Positions 27,351 through 35,025 of a stretch of 47,126 nt of DNA are shown piece after piece. The position numbers and the translations under genes are program-made. Source of the DNA: Rhodobiaceae bacterium (GTDB lineage Bacteria; Pseudomonadota; Alphaproteobacteria; Rhizobiales; Aestuariivirgaceae); assembly GCA_009885825.1 (NCBI GenBank), contig VFJY01000081.1, positions 1-47,126 of the forward strand, given 5' to 3'. Numbering within the stretch: the stretch's first letter is position 1; each line of letters begins with the position of its first letter. The notes under the pieces are model-generated. The model was not told where the DNA came from. It did not search any database and was given only the letters and a program-made list of their open reading frames with translations.

Positions 27351-27376
27351 AGGCCGGGCCCTCTGCCCGGCCTTTA
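27351..27376 (+). terminator. Intrinsic terminator of the small exported gene (paralog 2)
   Basis: GGCCGGGC-CCTCT-GCCCGGCC is followed by a short TTT run at 27373-27375. Same design as the terminator of paralog 1. Confidence 0.75.
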
Positions 27377-27416
27377 CAGTTTCAACGAAGCCATTTCCGT
27401 CCTGGCGCATCGCGCT

Positions 27417-27668
27417 TTAGCGGGCGCGTTTCTTGCTGGCCTTGCCCTTGGTTTTCCCGGCCTTCGCCGCCTTCGAAGCCTTTTTGGCAGGAACCTTTTT
27501 GGCGGGGGCTTTGGCCTTTGCCTGCTTCACCGGCGCCGCGCTGGATGGCGACTGGTCGGACGAGATAAACTTGGCCCTGGGGGCATGGCTTGTGGAATCC
27601 CCGCCCGTTCCCGAGAATACGGCGCGAAATCTGTTCTCGATCATCTTGAATACCGGCATTACGTTCAT
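27417..27668 (-). CDS. Small protein with histone H1-like Lys/Ala-rich tail
   Basis: The 83-residue reading frame starts with ATG 27668 after AGGGAACAGTC, a good ribosome binding site. The N-terminal half (MNVMPVFKMIENRFRAVFSG) is unremarkable. The C-terminal half is a basic low-complexity tail built of KKVPAKK, ASKAAKAGKTK and GKASKKRAR, like the tails of bacterial histone H1-like DNA-binding proteins. Nucleic-acid binding is therefore possible. It could be a spurious frame, but the start context and strong basic tail argue for a gene. Confidence 0.6.
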   Translation of the reverse strand: MNVMPVFKMIENRFRAVFSGTGGDSTSHAPRAKFISSDQSPSSAAPVKQAKAKAPAKKVPAKKASKAAKAGKTKGKASKKRAR

Positions 27669-27823
27669 GACTGTTCCCTATAAGTTGTGGAGCGTGTGTT
27701 GTAGCGGACCACCGACAGCTTACAGTTACATGATTAACTAAAAGTCACGGGATCATCTTTACTTCCCGTTAAGGACTGGGGCATGGCCGAGCCTTCCGCG
27801 GCAGGACAATTGCAGATTCACTT

Positions 27824-28723
27824 TCAATCAGCGAGTTTCGGCGTCAGCCATTCAAACATCTTGTCGAAACCGCCGAAGGGATAGAGATGGGGCGCTGCTA
27901 TGCCCAGTTCGGGCTTGTCGAAATGCAGCTTAGCAAGCTGATCGATGAATTCGTCGGGGGTATTCACCGTCAGTAGCTTGGTGATATTCAGCGCCTGCTT
28001 CCTGATGAAGCGCGCCGAGTTTCCAACACCGCACATGGCGGCGTATTTCACCAGCGTCTTGATGGTGGCAGGGCCGGGAATGCCCACATGGATAGGCAGG
28101 TCAATTCCGCCGGCGCGCAGCTCGCTGGCCCAATAGGCCACGGGCCCCGCTTCAAACAGGAATTGCGTGGCGATAAAACCCGCCATGCCGTTGGCTTTCA
28201 ACCATGCCTGCTTTTCCTGCAGCGCTTTCAGCAACGCGGCCTCGCCGTGAGGCTTGGTGATATCGGCGTTGCCCTCCGGGTGGCCGGCAAGGCCCAAACG
28301 CTTCACGCCATTTTTCTGGAAGACATCGCTGCGCAGGAGTTGGATGGCCGCGTCGAACTTGCCGATGGGGGTTGGAGCGCCGCCGCCCAGCACCAGCATC
28401 TGCGTGGCTCCGGCCTCTCCTGCCAGGGCCGCGATACGGGTTTGCAAATCAGCATCATCCAGAACAAAGCGCGCCGGAATATGAGGCACGGGCTCAAGGC
28501 CCGCCTTGCGAAGCGCCACCGCCGCCTTCAACTGGCTCGCAACATCGGCGGGGTCAATGAGGGCAATGAAAACCGGCGCGCCCTTGGGCAGGCGTTCGCG
28601 CAGCAAGGGCAGCTTTTCAATTTGCCTGGGCGTGATCTCAACCGAGAGATTTTGAAGAAACGCCGATGCCGGTGACGTCATTGCGGCGGTTTTGGCGTCG
28701 AGATGAAAATGGGGGGCATTCAC
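27824..28723 (-). CDS. MetF-like methylenetetrahydrofolate reductase
   Basis: I place the start at the GTG at 28723 (VNAPHFHLDAKT) because GGAG lies 8 bases upstream; a GTG at 28747 is possible. The protein of about 299 residues has the MetF TIM-barrel pattern: VEITPRQIEKLP, VPHIPARFVLDD, LVLGGGAPTPIG, LGLAGHPEGN, GFIATQFLFEAG and HVGIPGPATIKTL. Role: interconversion of 5,10-methylene- and 5-methyl-tetrahydrofolate with a flavin. It is divergent from a GlxA-type regulator and lies near soxBDAG, which makes methylene-tetrahydrofolate. A role in C1 flow from methylated amines is therefore likely, rather than only methionine synthesis. Confidence 0.88.
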   Translation of the reverse strand: MNAPHFHLDAKTAAMTSPASAFLQNLSVEITPRQIEKLPLLRERLPKGAPVFIALIDPADVASQLKAAVALRKAGLEPVPHIPARFVLDDADLQTRIAALAGEAGATQMLVLGGGAPTPIGKFDAAIQLLRSDVFQKNGVKRLGLAGHPEGNADITKPHGEAALLKALQEKQAWLKANGMAGFIATQFLFEAGPVAYWASELRAGGIDLPIHVGIPGPATIKTLVKYAAMCGVGNSARFIRKQALNITKLLTVNTPDEFIDQLAKLHFDKPELGIAAPHLYPFGGFDKMFEWLTPKLAD

Positions 28724-28910
28724 GAAAACTGTCTCCAAGCAAGCCACGCCTCAAAATGCCGGGAAGCCGGAGGGGCCGCCCAAATATTTGCGACAGCAAG
28801 TATACGAATACGACTGTTTACCTTGTCTTAAAGTCGGTTTTGGACCGCCAAATGACGCTGGTGGACAAAAACCTGAAAATGCCGCAAAGATAGGGCCACG
28901 GAGAAAATTC

Positions 28911-29894
28911 ATGTTTGGCGACAAATCCCAGGAAACACCCCAATCCTTCGCGCTTGTTCTGTTGCCGGAGTTCACCATGATGCCGGTGACCTCGGCGATT
29001 GAGCCGTTGCGGCTGGCCAACCGGCTCTCGGAAAAGATGCTTTACAAGTGGACGATGCACTCGGTTGATGGCCAGCCGGTGGCTGCTTCCAGCAACATTC
29101 TCACCATGGTGAGCGGCGACATGGAAACCATTCCGCCGCACGCCACCATCATCGTGTGCGCCGGCCTCAATGTGCAGCACCATGCGGACAAGCGGCTGAT
29201 CAGCTGGCTCCGCAAAATGGCGCGGCGCGGCAATGACATCGGCGCTGTCTGCACCGGCGCCCATGTGCTGGCGGAAGCGGGCCTGCTTGATGAATATAAG
29301 TGCACTATCCATTGGGAAAACCTGCCGGGCTTTTCGGAAGCATTCCCAGAAATCAACGCCACGGGGGGCCTGTTTGAAATCGACCGCGACCGCTTCACCA
29401 GCGCTGGCGGCACCACGGCGCTTGACATGATGCTCACCATGATCGCCAGCCAGCATGGGCCTGATCTGGCCTCCGCCGTGGCCGAGGCCGTGCTGCATTC
29501 GCCCATCCGCCATCACAGCGAGCATCAGCGCATGTCGCTTCCCGCCCGCATTGGCGCGCGCCATCCCAAGCTTGTGGGCATCATCGAGAAAATGGAAGAG
29601 AACCTGGAAGAGCCACTATCGCCCAGCTTGCTCGCCAAGCAAGCTGGCCTTTCCACCCGCCAGCTTGAGCGCCTGTTCCGGCGCTATGTGGACCGCTCGC
29701 CGAAGCGCTACTACCTTGAGCTCCGCCTCAAAAAGGCGCGCTCACTGCTGCTGCAAACCGACATGTCGGTGATCAACGTGGCGCTCGCCAGCGGCTTCTC
29801 GTCGCCATCGCATTTCTCCAAATGCTACCGGGCATTTTATGGCCGGACGCCCTACCGGGAGCGCGGGATTCCGGTGATCGGGGCGGTGGCGTAG
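28911..29894 (+). CDS. GlxA-family (DJ-1/PfpI + AraC) transcriptional regulator
   Basis: The start MFGDKSQETPQSF at 28911 has GGAG upstream; earlier in-frame starts lie in noncoding leader. The 327-residue protein has an N-terminal DJ-1/PfpI (GATase-1-like) domain with the nucleophile-elbow Cys C114 in GAVCTGAHVLAEAG. The C-terminal AraC helix-turn-helix pair includes LAKQAGLSTRQLERLFRRYV and VALASGFSSPSHFSKCYR. GlxA-type regulators such as GbdR and SouR control glycine betaine and sarcosine catabolism in pseudomonads. Together with the divergent MetF-like gene and nearby sox operon, control of methylated-amine use is the best guess. Confidence 0.85.
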   Translation: MFGDKSQETPQSFALVLLPEFTMMPVTSAIEPLRLANRLSEKMLYKWTMHSVDGQPVAASSNILTMVSGDMETIPPHATIIVCAGLNVQHHADKRLISWLRKMARRGNDIGAVCTGAHVLAEAGLLDEYKCTIHWENLPGFSEAFPEINATGGLFEIDRDRFTSAGGTTALDMMLTMIASQHGPDLASAVAEAVLHSPIRHHSEHQRMSLPARIGARHPKLVGIIEKMEENLEEPLSPSLLAKQAGLSTRQLERLFRRYVDRSPKRYYLELRLKKARSLLLQTDMSVINVALASGFSSPSHFSKCYRAFYGRTPYRERGIPVIGAVA

Positions 29895-29944
29895 CATTGC
29901 GCTGCATTGCGCTGGCGGTGCGGCACTGGCGAGCGCCTGTCGGC

Positions 29945-29973
29945 TTGACATTTAATCTGCTGTGTCTGATATT
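29945..29973 (+). promoter_or_regulatory. Sigma-70-type promoter of the GbsR/MarR gene
   Basis: TTGACA at 29945-29950, exactly 17 bases, then GATATT at 29968-29973. Initiation would fall near 29980, at the ATG itself, implying a leaderless transcript. Confidence 0.6.
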
Positions 29974-29994
29974 TCTGTTATGACAGAAATATCA
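29967..29994. promoter_or_regulatory. Perfect 12-base-arm operator over the -10 and start codon
   Basis: TGATATTTCTGT-TATG-ACAGAAATATCA is a perfect inverted repeat covering the -10 element, the predicted start point and the ATG at 29980. MarR/GbsR dimers bind such dyads, so autorepression is likely. Confidence 0.65.
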
Positions 29995-30531
29995 GTTCAA
30001 TTAGAAACATTCTACTCGGATGCAAGCCAGAGCTTTGTGCTGCATTGGGGCGACATGGGCGCGCACTGGGGCATGAGCCGCTCGACCTGCCAGATTCACG
30101 CCCTGCTTTACCTGACAGAGGTGCCGCTCACGGCGGAGGATATCGCGAAAACACTGAAGCTGGCGCGCTCCAACATCTCAACCTCGCTCAAGGAGCTGCA
30201 GGGCTGGAACCTGATCCGCCGGGTTCCTGTGCCGCATGACCGGCGGGACCACTTTGTTGGCGAAACCGACGTGTGGGAAATCGCCAAGCGCATCGCCATA
30301 CGGCGCAAGGAGCTTGAAATTGATCCGGCCCTCGCGGCGCTGCGTGATTGCGTGGCGCTGGCCAAATCCGAAGACAATCCGGAAACAACACGGCGGCTTG
30401 CGGCCATGCTGCAATTCACCGAGAAAATTGACCGCTGGCATGGCGAAATGCTCCGCATCCCGCGCAACCAGCTCGAATACCTGATCAAGATCGGCGCCAA
30501 AGTCCTGGGGTATCTGCCAAAAGCGAAATAG
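29980..30531 (+). CDS. GbsR/MarR-family transcriptional regulator
   Basis: The ATG at 29980 (MTEISVQLETFYSD) is preferred over a GTG at 29962, because the promoter would start transcription near 29980 and neither start has a ribosome binding site. The 183-residue protein has a MarR-like winged helix (ALLYLTEVPLTAEDIAKTL, RSNISTSLKELQGWNLIRR) around residues 40-85. A long helical tail then follows, as in GbsR-type repressors. GbsR proteins respond to choline or betaine in Bacillus; with the GlxA-type and sox genes nearby this is attractive but unproven. A perfect dyad over its own promoter implies autoregulation. Confidence 0.85.
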   Translation: MTEISVQLETFYSDASQSFVLHWGDMGAHWGMSRSTCQIHALLYLTEVPLTAEDIAKTLKLARSNISTSLKELQGWNLIRRVPVPHDRRDHFVGETDVWEIAKRIAIRRKELEIDPALAALRDCVALAKSEDNPETTRRLAAMLQFTEKIDRWHGEMLRIPRNQLEYLIKIGAKVLGYLPKAK

Positions 30532-30546
30532 AAGCGGGAGTCCATC

Positions 30547-31203
30547 GTGCTGAAACCCGAAACCAGATTCCTCGCTGCGCGGCCTGCCGCGCCCGGGGAG
30601 TTGGGCGATCTCCGATTTTACTTGGCAATGACGATTGGCATTCACTCCCCCTCGCGGTGCGCAAGCGGTTTTCAAAGCGGCTCGCCGGGCAGGAATCGGC
30701 CGTCTCCGAGGGTGAAGTCATCCACACACGGATGACGGGTCTTGGCTGGTGCCTCGCGCAACTAACCCGCCTGATCGGCGCGCCCCTGCCGCTTTCGCGC
30801 GATGCGCCTGTGCCAGCCATCGTGACAGTCACCGAAGATCCCGCAACCGGAGGCCAGTTCTGGAGCAGGCATTACAACCGGCGCAGGGGTTTTCCGCAGG
30901 TCATCCATTCGTCAAAGCGCTTCGCCAGGCCCACCGGCCTCGAGGAAGATGTGGGGGGCGGCGTCGGCATGGCGCTCACCATTCACGCGCAGGACGGCAC
31001 CCTGCTCTTCAGGTCAGCCCATTATTTTTTGACGCTGGGAAGGCATCGCCTTGTTCTTCCTGGCTGGCCCCCGGCGCCCTGACCGTAACCCGCAGGGCCA
31101 TTGACGATGACTCTTTTGATTTGAATTTGCGCTGGACATCGTTCATCCGGTCTTTGGCATGCTCGTTCACCAATCCGCGGTTTTCAGGGAGACGGAAACA
31201 TGA
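30547..31203 (+). pseudogene. DUF4166-like gene broken by about three frameshifts
   Basis: The remnant reads across three frames. It begins at GTG 30547 after GGGAG (MLKPETRFLAARPAAPGEL). It continues in a second frame from about 30610 (GNDDWHSLPLAVRKRFSKRL, GEVIHTRMTGLGWCLAQLT, GQFWSRHYNRRRGFPQVIHS) to about 31060. It then needs a frame change for WLAPGALTVTRRAIDDDSF, and another near 31120 for FEFALDIVHPVFGMLVHQSA ending at 31203. This order of motifs is that of DUF4166 domains, often fused to a dehydrogenase that is absent here. The indels fall next to short runs such as TTTT. Either the gene is dead or the assembly has errors here. Confidence 0.65.
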
Positions 31204-31233
31204 CGTAATGAAATCCCTGGAAACTCAAAAAGC

Positions 31234-31268
31234 CAATAAAAAGGAGCGAACCTCTAGAAGTTCGCTCC
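31234..31268 (-). terminator. Minus-strand intrinsic terminator, possibly of a small RNA
   Basis: On the minus strand GGAGCGAAC-N8-GTTCGCTCC is followed by TTTTTAT. No protein gene ends here on that strand. The 31269-31380 region to its right has further short hairpins (CCCC-GCGACC-GGGG, ACTG-N8-CAGT) and could encode a small structured RNA transcribed leftward. Confidence 0.6.
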
Positions 31269-31552
31269 CACGGTTAATATCCCCGCGACCGGGGGCAGTA
31301 AGCAGGGACACTGGACCGAGTCAGTTCCAAGGATTGCAGGTCGGATAGGTGAGTTTTCTTGCCCTATAGTGCAATAAAATCTCAACACGCCCTTCCGTCA
31401 CAGTCAAGGGGGCGGGACGCGCGCAATGAAAAATAGTTGTGGACATTTGCCAGGGGCGGCTCAATTTGCCGTGAACTATATCCCGCGCCAACAGGACGTG
31501 GCACAATTTGAAGACGCCATCATCCAACCTGAACACAATGGTGACCGGATCC

Positions 31553-32593
31553 ATGCATCTCATCCCGACAATTCTTTGCGGTGGCGCTGGATCGCGGCTT
31601 TGGCCGGTTTCGAAGGCGGGGGAGACCAAGCCGTGCATGCGTGTTGGAAGCGGGGGAAGCCTGCTGCAGCAGGCTTTCCTGCGGGCGGCGGCTTTGCCGG
31701 ACGTTGCCGAAATCCTGACAGTCACGGGGCATGACGTGTGGGCGCGCACCATGGACGCCTATCGCCCGGTGAACACACTTGGTCAAAAAACATCGTTCAT
31801 TCTGGAACCAACCGGGCGGAACACGGCCGCTGCCGTGGCGATGGCGGCGTTGCGGTGCCGTCGCAGCCATGGTGAAAATTCTGTCATGCTGGTGTTGCCG
31901 GCCGATCATCTCATTAATGATCAACAGGCCTTCGCGGAAGCGGTCGGGCTCGCTGTCGCCAAGGCCAAACAGGGCGCAGTGGTGGTTTTTGGCATTGAGC
32001 CAACGTCAGCGCATACGGGCTATGGATATGTCGACGTGAGCGCAAGTCCGGCGCGCTTTGTTGAAAAACCGCAGCTTGACATGGCTGACGCGTTTTTCCG
32101 TTCAGGCCACCATCTGTGGAATTCCGGGATGTTCTGTTTCACGCCGGAGACCCTGCTGCGGGAGATGAAGGAGCATTGCCCTGATGTTCTGGACGCGGCG
32201 TCCAGATGCCTTGAGGTGTCGCCGGTTCAGGAATTTGAGGGTTCACTTTGCGTGGCGCTCGACCATGACAGCTTCTCGAACGTGCCGAAGAATTCCATTG
32301 ATGCCGCCGTCATGGAGAAGTCCAGCAGCATCGCGGTTGTGGCGTGCCGGTTCGGCTGGCGGGATATCGGCTCATGGGCGTCGGTGGCAGGCCTCGCCCA
32401 TAAGGATGCCAATGGCAATTCGGGAAATGGCATCGTCCAGTTCCACCAATCTTCCAACTGCTATGTGCATGGCAATGGCCGGATGGTGGCCGTGGTCGGC
32501 CTGCAAAATATTGTCATCATCGACACACCAGACGGTTTGCTGGTTTCGCACCGGGACAAAACCGAAGAGGTCAAACACATCGCAAGTTCCTGA
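31553..32593 (+). CDS. Mannose-1-phosphate guanylyltransferase-like nucleotidyltransferase
   Basis: Starts are possible at 31553 (MHLIPTILCGGAGSRLWPVS) or a few codons upstream at 31538; neither has a clear ribosome binding site. The protein of about 346 residues has the nucleotide-binding signature CGGAGSRLWPVS, then LEPTGRNTAAAVAMAAL, VLPADHLI, ARFVEKP, LWNSGMFCF and RFGWRDIGSW, as in ManC/RfbM. The usual PKQFL that follows the signature is replaced by KPCMRV, an unusual change at a substrate-contact region. There is no C-terminal cupin isomerase domain. Role: probably GDP-mannose or a related sugar nucleotide for surface polysaccharide. No partner sugar genes are in the window. Confidence 0.8.
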   Translation: MHLIPTILCGGAGSRLWPVSKAGETKPCMRVGSGGSLLQQAFLRAAALPDVAEILTVTGHDVWARTMDAYRPVNTLGQKTSFILEPTGRNTAAAVAMAALRCRRSHGENSVMLVLPADHLINDQQAFAEAVGLAVAKAKQGAVVVFGIEPTSAHTGYGYVDVSASPARFVEKPQLDMADAFFRSGHHLWNSGMFCFTPETLLREMKEHCPDVLDAASRCLEVSPVQEFEGSLCVALDHDSFSNVPKNSIDAAVMEKSSSIAVVACRFGWRDIGSWASVAGLAHKDANGNSGNGIVQFHQSSNCYVHGNGRMVAVVGLQNIVIIDTPDGLLVSHRDKTEEVKHIASS

Positions 32594-32605
32594 ACCGGCG
32601 CCACA

Positions 32606-33988
32606 TCAAGCCACCGCTGGCAGTTTCAACTCCACCCTCAACCCCCCGAGGTCGGCGGCGCCGAGCTTCACCGCGCCGCCATACATGGCGGCGGTTTCGG
32701 CCACGATGGAGAGGCCGAGGCCGGAGCCTGGCTTGGATTCATCCAGGCGCCGCCCGCGCTTCATAGCGTCGGCGTGCTTGTCAGGGGGAAGGCCGGGGCC
32801 GTCATCGTCCACGGTTATGAGCAGCCAGTTCCTGGCATCAGCGAACGATGCGGCGGAGACCTTCACGTTTCCGGATGACCATTTGGCGGCGTTGTCGATG
32901 AGGTTGCCCGCCATCTCCTCAAAGTCCTGGGTTTCGCCGCGGAATTTCAATCCGTTGGCCACAGTCACTTCAACGGTCACACCCCGGTCCTGGTTGATGC
33001 GCATGATGGTGCGGCCAAGGGCTGCCAGCACGGGCTCGACTTCGGTGGCCGAGCCTATGGTCTGGGCGCGCGCCGCCCTTCGCGCCCGATCAAGATAAAG
33101 GCTCACATGGTCGCGCATGATCTGGGTTTGCTCGGAGACTTTTTCGGCGAAGGCCGATTTGCTGCTCTGCGCCTCATTGGTCAGGACGCTCAGGGGAGTC
33201 TTCAGCGCATGGGCAAGATTGCCAACCTGGGTGCGCGCCCGCTCGATGATTTCCGAATTGGATTTGATGAGGAGATTGAACTCATCGGCCACGGGCTGGA
33301 TCTCGCTGGGGAACGCGCCATCGAGCTGGTCGGCCTTGCCCTCGCGGATCGCCGTCAGGCTGTGCTCCATGGTCTTCAGCGGCCGCAAGCCGAATTTCAC
33401 CTGGAGGAAAACGGCGATGAGCAGCCCCACGCCAAGCGCCGCCAGAATGGAAAACAGGGTTTGGCGGAAAGCCCGCACTTCCTGGCGGAGCTCATCGAAA
33501 TTGCCAGCCACGAGGAAAGAATATTGATCCTCGCTTCCCGGCAGCTTGAAGGATTGTTCAATGGCCCTGAGTTTCACGGGACGGTTGTCGATCACCTGGC
33601 TGTCGCTGAGATAGAAGCTGGCGACGCCGTCGCCGCCGCGCGTGGCGAGCATCGACGCATCGGACTTCAGGCGCTGTTCAAGCAAGGATTCCGAGGCAAG
33701 GCTTGGCAGGTTCCTTTGCGGCGGGGCTTCGATCTGCCAATACCAGCCGGACAGCGGCAGGCTGAACCTCGTGTCCGCCAGTTGTTGCGACAACAGGGGC
33801 GCGCCATCCTCGCTGATTTCCACATTGGCCAGCAGCCCATCCAGCACGGCGCGCAGCCGGGCATCAAAATTGCGCTCAAGGGCGGCACTGAACAATTGCG
33901 CCAACAGCAGCCCGGCTGACACCAGCAAGACGATGCTGACGATGGCGGACGACAGGATCAGCCGGAAGGAAAGTGAGTTACTTCGCAT
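32606..33988 (-). CDS. feuQ: Sensor histidine kinase FeuQ
   Basis: The start MRSNSLSFRLILSS at 33988 lies inside the last codons of feuP (11-base overlap). The 460-residue protein has an N-terminal membrane segment (LILSSAIVSIVLLVSAGLLL), a large periplasmic domain to about residue 150, a second membrane segment (LFSILAALGVGLLIAVFL), HAMP and the H-box VGNLAHALKTPLSVL. The ATPase domain shows NLIDNAAKWS, DDDGPGLPP and GSGLGLSIV. It matches the PhoQ-like FeuQ kinases of rhizobia, which with FeuP respond to low osmolarity and control cyclic glucan export in Sinorhizobium. That role is family knowledge, not shown here. It converges on the ManC-like gene. Confidence 0.85.
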   Translation of the reverse strand: MRSNSLSFRLILSSAIVSIVLLVSAGLLLAQLFSAALERNFDARLRAVLDGLLANVEISEDGAPLLSQQLADTRFSLPLSGWYWQIEAPPQRNLPSLASESLLEQRLKSDASMLATRGGDGVASFYLSDSQVIDNRPVKLRAIEQSFKLPGSEDQYSFLVAGNFDELRQEVRAFRQTLFSILAALGVGLLIAVFLQVKFGLRPLKTMEHSLTAIREGKADQLDGAFPSEIQPVADEFNLLIKSNSEIIERARTQVGNLAHALKTPLSVLTNEAQSSKSAFAEKVSEQTQIMRDHVSLYLDRARRAARAQTIGSATEVEPVLAALGRTIMRINQDRGVTVEVTVANGLKFRGETQDFEEMAGNLIDNAAKWSSGNVKVSAASFADARNWLLITVDDDGPGLPPDKHADAMKRGRRLDESKPGSGLGLSIVAETAAMYGGAVKLGAADLGGLRVELKLPAVA

Positions 33989-34649
33989 TATCCGGCTCGG
34001 ATATGCAGTATCCCATTCCGCGGATGGTATGCAGCACATCGACGCCGAGCTTCTTGCGCAAGCGTCCCACAAACACTTCAATGGTATTTGAATCGCGGTC
34101 GAAATCCTGGTCGTAGAGATGTTCCACAAGCTCGGTGCGCGAAACCACCTTGCCCACGTGGTGCATCAGATAGGCGAGCAGGCGGAACTCAAGCGACGTC
34201 AATTTGATCGCCGTGCCATTCACTGTGACGCGTGCGCTCTTGGTGTCGAGCACCATGGGGCCGCAGGTGATCTCGCTGGTGGCGTGTCCCGCTGTCCGCC
34301 GCAGCAACGCCCGAACCCGCGCCAGAACTTCTTCCATGTGAAAGGGTTTGGGAACGTAGTCGTCGGCGCCCGCATCGAAGCCCGCCACCTTGTCGCTCCA
34401 GCGGTCGCGCGCGGTCAGGATAAGCACCGGCATTTTCTTGCCAGCGCGCCGCCATTTTTCCAGAACGCTGACGCCATCAAGGACGGGAAGCCCCAGGTCC
34501 AATACAACCGCGTCATAGGGTTCGGTTTCGCCAAGATAATGCCCCTCTTCGCCATCCATGGCCTTGTCAACCACATAGCCCGCGTCGCCCAGGGCCGTCA
34601 CCAGCTGGCGGTTCAGATCGGGATCGTCCTCAACGACGAGAATGCGCAT
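33978..34649 (-). CDS. feuP: OmpR-family response regulator FeuP
   Basis: The 223-residue protein starts MRILVVEDDPDLNRQL. The receiver phospho-acceptor Asp lies in AVVLDLGLPVLDGVSVLEKW, with conserved ARDRWSDKVAGFDAGADDY and the Lys in VPKPFHMEEVL. The DNA-binding half has SLEFRLLAYLMHHVGKVVSR and NTIEVFVGRLRKKLGVDV. This wording is very close to rhizobial FeuP/ChvI-unrelated PhoP-like regulators as I recall them. It overlaps feuQ. A small PepSY protein gene lies 35 bases upstream on the same strand. Confidence 0.88.
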   Translation of the reverse strand: MRILVVEDDPDLNRQLVTALGDAGYVVDKAMDGEEGHYLGETEPYDAVVLDLGLPVLDGVSVLEKWRRAGKKMPVLILTARDRWSDKVAGFDAGADDYVPKPFHMEEVLARVRALLRRTAGHATSEITCGPMVLDTKSARVTVNGTAIKLTSLEFRLLAYLMHHVGKVVSRTELVEHLYDQDFDRDSNTIEVFVGRLRKKLGVDVLHTIRGMGYCISEPDNAK

Positions 34650-34683
34650 AGATCATGGTCTCCAAGTTCGGGCGCTGGGAGGG

Positions 34684-35007
34684 CTAGAGAATCGATCCGT
34701 CCTCGCCGCTCACAAAAACCTTCTCCACACTACTATCAGTTCGCAGCGTTACCGCATAGACGCCGTCTGCCCGCAACTTGACCTTGACAACCTTGGCATC
34801 GGGATAGAGGCTGAGCGCAATCGCCGCCGCCTGGGAAGGCTTGATATTCATGCCCAGCGAGGCCAGTGGCGGCTTAACAATGTTAGGCAGTTGCCGCTTA
34901 AGCAGGATTCTCGGCGCATTCACGCGGGGCTTGTACTGGGCAAGCGCCGGCTCGGCCACAAGCAGTGTCGCCAGCAAAATGCCGATAAACTTGAGCCTCT
35001 TAACCAT
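34684..35007 (-). CDS. Small periplasmic PepSY-domain protein upstream of feuP
   Basis: I chose the ATG at 35007 (MVKRLKFIGILLATL) because AAAGG lies about 10 bases upstream; an ATG at 35025 adds six residues. The signal peptide (FIGILLATLLVAEPALA) precedes a single PepSY-like domain (AAAIALSLYPDAKVVKVKLR, YAVTLRTDSSVEKVFV). It is the first gene of a presumed operon with feuP and feuQ. In Sinorhizobium a small periplasmic protein, FeuN, encoded upstream of feuP restrains FeuQ; this gene holds the same position. Equivalence to FeuN is a hypothesis, since I cannot compare the sequences. Confidence 0.75.
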   Translation of the reverse strand: MVKRLKFIGILLATLLVAEPALAQYKPRVNAPRILLKRQLPNIVKPPLASLGMNIKPSQAAAIALSLYPDAKVVKVKLRADGVYAVTLRTDSSVEKVFVSGEDGSIL

Positions 35008-35025
35008 CACGCCGTAGCCTTTCAT

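Larger units (their letters stand above)
26859..27376. repeat. Segmental duplication, copy B (leader + small gene + terminator)
   Basis: Second copy of the unit at 25258-25778, in the same orientation, about 1.6 kb downstream. The leader keeps GTGAACAGATTTTTAAT and CTTGTTATCATGGTTTACTG, then a TATATT block. The gene and the GGCCGGGC/GCCCGGCC terminator are also kept. Confidence 0.85.

Noticed and set aside
28839-28852. TTTGG-ACCG-CCAAA dyad between the MetF-like and GlxA-type genes
   Set aside because: Arms are only five bases, so it is not strong enough to claim as an operator, though its location would suit one.
29894-29914. Two adjacent copies of GCATTGCGCT after the GlxA-type gene
   Set aside because: A short tandem repeat of two units only, with no evident function.
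31360-31380. CACTATAGGG on the minus strand resembling a T7 promoter end
   Set aside because: Only the last ten bases match and no phage polymerase context exists; it is treated as chance.
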